Source: Clostridiales bacterium
GTDB lineage: Bacteria; Bacillota; Clostridia; Christensenellales; DUVY01
Assembly: GCA_031290295.1 (NCBI GenBank)
Contig: JAITNT010000217.1
Location: 1 to 8,733 of the forward strand
DNA length: 8,733 nt
Direction: 5' to 3'
Shown here: positions 7,238-8,733 of the stretch, one piece after another
How the letters are laid out: the number at the start of each line of letters is the position of its first letter
Numbering within the stretch: the stretch's first letter is position 1
Made by a program: the position numbers and the translations under genes
The notes under the pieces: model-generated
What the model saw: only the letters and a program-made list of their open reading frames with translations
Database searches by the model: none
What the model was told of the DNA's origin: nothing

Positions 7238-7284
7238 GGGGAGGGGGAGCACCGCAAAGCGCAAGCGGAGCGGGTTACCCCCCC
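7238..7284. repeat. G-run/C-run imperfect inverted repeat after tuf
   Basis: ggggaggggg (7238-7247) faces a run of seven C (7278-7284). Inside it, ccgc and gcgg form a second short stem, around a T-free loop, aaagcgcaagcgga. The loop text resembles that of the GC-rich elements after rpoC. It starts 5 bases after the tuf stop. It may be a 3' mRNA-stabilising structure or another repeat-family member. Confidence 0.45.
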
Positions 7285-7292
7285 TTACATGA

Positions 7293-7316
7293 GAGTAAAA
7301 TCCGATGGCTTTACTC
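7293..7316 (+). other. Hairpin gagtaaa/tttactc in the tuf 3' UTR
   Basis: Arms 7293-7299 and 7310-7316 give a perfect 7-bp stem with a 10-base loop. No T-run follows, so it is not itself a terminator. It precedes the true terminator by six bases and could shield the transcript's 3' end. Confidence 0.45.
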
Positions 7317-7322
7317 ACTATG

Positions 7323-7360
7323 AAGAACCGTTCCGCTTTTTTTAGGGACGGTTCTTTTTT
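7323..7360 (+). terminator. Intrinsic terminator of the str/tuf operon
   Basis: aagaaccgttcc (7323-7334) pairs with gggacggttctt (7345-7356), a 12-bp stem with one G-T wobble and a loop rich in T. The stem runs directly into TTTT, ending at 7360. In the other direction the stem is followed by catag rather than a T-run, so it serves mainly the plus strand. Confidence 0.92.
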
Positions 7361-7404
7361 ACAGCCGGGATAAAAGCAAGAAAAGCCGGTTTTTGTACCG
7401 CGCC

Positions 7405-7677
7405 TTACCGCCTTCCGCATAGGCAATCCGCCGCGCAGCAGATAATCGCTTCCCGCAGGCATAGACAGTGAGGACAGGAGCGATTACAGCGGCAGGACTC
7501 GCGACAGCCGTATTCACAAAGGTCGGGTTCGCGGCGGAGGCAAGGGTCGCCGCATTCATGCCGGCGGTGTTCATGGCAACGGCAAGGCTCGCAGCCGCAC
7601 TTGCGACAGCGTTCTCTTTCGCACTTTTCGCCGCGGTCGCAGCAGGGGATTACGCATTCGTTATAATAAAATCTCAT
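7405..7677 (-). CDS. Small cysteine-rich protein of unknown function
   Basis: Ninety residues, 22 of them Cys (about one in four), with many Arg and Glu and few hydrophobics. Cysteines come as CC, CxC and CxxC patterns, for example CRKCGCEPCRC (about 24-34) and CNRSCPHCLC (about 65-74). There is no signal peptide or membrane segment, so it is probably made in the cytoplasm. The spacing suggests metal (zinc, copper) binding or dense disulfide cross-linking, as in metallothionein-like or spore-coat-type proteins, but no named family is recognised. The start is well supported: AGAGGAG lies six bases before ATG on the minus strand. An Ala-rich frame on the opposite strand is its shadow. The SD can pair with an upstream TCCTCTC (7718-7724). 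No strong promoter was found between the gene and the tandem repeat upstream of it, so co-transcription with the minus-strand gene at 7866-8219 is possible. Confidence 0.7.
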   Translation of the reverse strand: MRFYYNECVIPCCDRGEKCERERCRKCGCEPCRCHEHRRHECGDPCLRREPDLCEYGCRESCRCNRSCPHCLCLREAIICCAADCLCGRR

Positions 7678-7725
7678 GATAGCTCCTCTCTCATATTTTA
7701 TGTAAGCAAGGGTCGGGGAGAGGAT

Positions 7726-7831
7726 ATCGGTTTGTATGTATGCTCATATGTCAACGCATGGGCGAGGTCGGTTTTATATATGCTCATATGTCAACGCATG
7801 GGCGAGATCGGTTTTATGTATGCTCATATGT
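7726..7831. repeat. 40-bp tandem repeat array
   Basis: Two full units, 7741-7780 and 7781-7820, match at 38 of 40 bases. A third begins at 7821 (tgctcatatgt) and breaks off after 11 bases, and a partial unit precedes them (7726-7740). Each unit contains catatg and, on the minus strand, TTGACATATGAGCA. The TTGACA copies look like -35 boxes but no -10 lies at the right distance. The array fills the gap between the two minus-strand genes. It has no spacer diversity, so it is not CRISPR. It may be an array of regulator sites or a plain slippage-prone minisatellite. Confidence 0.9.
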
Positions 7832-7865
7832 AAATAAGGTTTCGTAGTAAGTATGACGCATGGAT

Positions 7866-8219
7866 TTATGCTCCGTTTATGCGGGCGTTATTTATCGATA
7901 TACTTGCGCTTTGCGCCGCGTCGTTAATAACAAAATTGTTGTTTTCAACGGAGGCGAGCAGGGGACAGGCGAAGTCGCACGCGCGGCATTCTCCGCCGCA
8001 TAAGGATACGTTATATCGCGCGCGGGAGGGCAGAACGTAGGACGGCGTACAGTTACACCGTACGGTGTAATTACCGGACGATACCGGGAACACGGCAGCA
8101 CCGGCGGGGTTGGTGCGTTTATATACTGTGCGCCCCGCGCTATTAGATACCGAACAGCTTGCGCCCGCCACGGGCGCGCCCGAACCGGCGATATAGCATC
8201 GCGCATAAATGTTTGCCAT
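7866..8219 (-). CDS. Small prealbumin/Cna-B-like beta-sandwich protein, hypothetical
   Basis: With the ATG at 8219 the protein has 117 residues. This start is preferred over a TTG at 8261 because GAGGA lies 4 bases before it; the TTG has no such site. The first half reads AGSGAPVAGASCSVSN-SAGRTVYKRTNPAGAAVFPVSSGNYTVRC, with the spacing G-P-V-x-G-A, a D/N-x-x-G turn, T-x-x-x-G-x-x-x-F and G-x-Y-T-V. This is typical of prealbumin-like carrier folds (Cna-B, carboxypeptidase regulatory domain). The second half carries paired cysteines (CGGECRACDFAC) and a polar Asn/Ser/Ala-rich tail. No signal peptide, transmembrane segment or sorting motif is seen, unlike most surface Cna-B proteins. It shares cysteine richness and orientation with the gene at 7405-7677, so both could be structural, for instance in a spore coat, but that is inference. 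Confidence 0.65.
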   Translation of the reverse strand: MANIYARCYIAGSGAPVAGASCSVSNSAGRTVYKRTNPAGAAVFPVSSGNYTVRCNCTPSYVLPSRARYNVSLCGGECRACDFACPLLASVENNNFVINDAAQSASISINNARINGA

Positions 8220-8292
8220 TTCTTCCTCACTCGACAGGTGGAAAGGCTTTTTCCCGCTCAATGCAAAGCCCGATAATCCGCCTTTGGTTCTT

Positions 8293-8319
8293 ATTATAAG
8301 GGAGCGGGCAACCCGTCAA
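8293..8319 (-). promoter_or_regulatory. Likely promoter of the minus-strand small-gene pair
   Basis: On the minus strand TTGACG (8319 to 8314) and TATAAT (8298 to 8293) are separated by 15 bp, shorter than ideal, but the -10 is perfect. A start near 8286 would give a leader of about 67 bases to the ATG at 8219. A perfect palindrome, CCATAT-C-ATATGG (8343-8355), lies upstream at about -63 and could be an operator. Confidence 0.55.
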
Positions 8320-8355
8320 CGCGGTTTGTACGTACCCTCTCACCATATCATATGG

Positions 8356-8510
8356 CTTTTTCATAATATTTGTGTTAATAATGGATAGTTTAGGGTGAGG
8401 CTGGCATGAAAACATTACGCGGCATTGCATTAGTATGAAGTTTCATAAGAAAGTTGCGGTAGAGAAGAGGGCGGATAGAGAGAATGTCATAGCAAGGGAG
8501 CGGAGCGGAG
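8356..8510. other. Intergenic stretch without recognisable gene
   Basis: No reading frame with a ribosome binding site was found on either strand. The left part is AT-rich. The right part (about 8460-8510) turns purine-rich and T-poor (agcaagggagcggagcggagg) and leads into the repeat mosaic that follows. Confidence 0.6.
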
Positions 8511-8683
8511 GAAAGAGGACAAGCAAATGATTGGTAAGCGGTGAAGCGGGTAGAGCGGATAGAGTTAGAACCGGATTGCCACACATCGGCTACGCCTCGT
8601 TCGCAATGACGGATAGGGTTGGTTTTATTTGTATGGGGCGATGAAAGATGCGAAGAGATGTTTCGATTACGCGATAGCATTGA
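8511..8683. repeat. Mosaic of interspersed repeat modules, copy B
   Basis: The second set of the modules described at 1808-1978: module 1 at 8511-8545, module 3 at 8564-8620 and module 2 at 8650-8683. In the other copy module 2 comes before module 3. The middle of module 3 differs (acacatcggctacgcctcgt against acgtcgcttacgctcct), but its inverted ATTGC/GCAAT ends are kept. No coding signal is associated. Confidence 0.8.
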
Positions 8684-8688
8684 ATAGT

Positions 8689-8719
8689 GTTCTTTTTTGC
8701 TGATGCGGCAAAAAAGAAC
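8689..8719. other. Perfect 12-bp hairpin at the right edge
   Basis: gttcttttttgc (8689-8700) and gcaaaaaagaac (8708-8719) are exact complements around a 7-base loop, tgatgcg. The T-run is inside the stem rather than after it, so neither strand gives a classic terminator. Its loop gatgcg (8702-8707) also matches cgcatc at 8728-8733, so an alternative stem is possible. The window ends there and the element may continue. Confidence 0.6.
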
Positions 8720-8733
8720 GAAAAAAGCGCATC

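Noticed and set aside
5926..7257. Long minus-strand open frame (443 codons) antisense to tuf
   Set aside because: It mirrors EF-Tu in codon register and gives low-complexity His/Arg/Leu-rich text with no recognisable domain.
7726..7831. Possible CRISPR array
   Set aside because: The repeats are directly head-to-tail with no variable spacers, and no cas genes are in the window.
7468..7833. Plus-strand Ala-rich frame overlapping the Cys-rich gene
   Set aside because: It starts at a GTG without a clear ribosome binding site, runs on into the 40-bp tandem repeat, and is the complement of the better supported minus-strand gene.
8220..8261. Upstream TTG start extending the prealbumin-like protein by 14 residues
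   Set aside because: No ribosome binding site precedes the TTG, while GAGGA lies 4 bases before the internal ATG at 8219.
8227..8430. Minus-strand 67-codon frame upstream of the prealbumin-like gene
   Set aside because: It overlaps the likely promoter and leader of that gene, and no ribosome binding site precedes any of its ATGs.

Overview
The window looks like the chromosome of a Bacillota (Firmicutes) bacterium, probably a Clostridia-like lineage. Three things point there: an RpoC without the large trigger-loop insertion (SI3) of proteobacteria; the order rpoC, L7Ae-like gene, rpsL, rpsG, fusA, tuf, which matches the Bacillus/Clostridium str region; and strong GGAGG-type ribosome binding sites. 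The exact taxon cannot be fixed from this sequence alone.

Layout. 1-1797 is the 3' part of rpoC (its 5' end lies outside the window). 1798-2358 has no gene. It holds a mosaic of short interspersed repeats, a GC-rich inverted repeat, two adjacent 66-bp hairpin elements whose stems covary, and then a near-consensus sigma-A promoter (TTGACT-17-TATAAT). That promoter starts the str-type operon: an L7Ae/YbxF-like K-turn protein (2359-2619), S12 (2770-3141), S7 (3161-3631), EF-G (3827-5911) and EF-Tu (6031-7233). A strong intrinsic terminator ends it at 7323-7360. EF-Tu probably also has its own promoter (-10 at 5981-5986). The products make up part of the 30S decoding site and the two main elongation GTPases, next to RNA polymerase.

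The operon gaps are unusually structured. The L7Ae-rpsL gap carries a four-run G-quadruplex motif and a bulged stem. The 195-bp rpsG-fusA gap carries several inverted repeats, including two mutually exclusive pairings.

Beyond the terminator the character changes to small accessory genes on the minus strand: a 90-residue protein with 22 cysteines (7405-7677) and a 117-residue protein with a prealbumin/Cna-B-like sequence pattern (7866-8219). Between them is a 40-bp tandem repeat. From about 8460 to the end there is a second mosaic of the same repeat modules seen after rpoC, in a different order, ending in a perfect 12-bp hairpin at the window edge.

No dedicated defence system, mobile-element transposase, CRISPR array, tRNA or rRNA was found. 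The best candidates for undescribed biology are the covarying twin hairpins (2112-2250), the operon leader structures, and the small Cys-rich gene pair.
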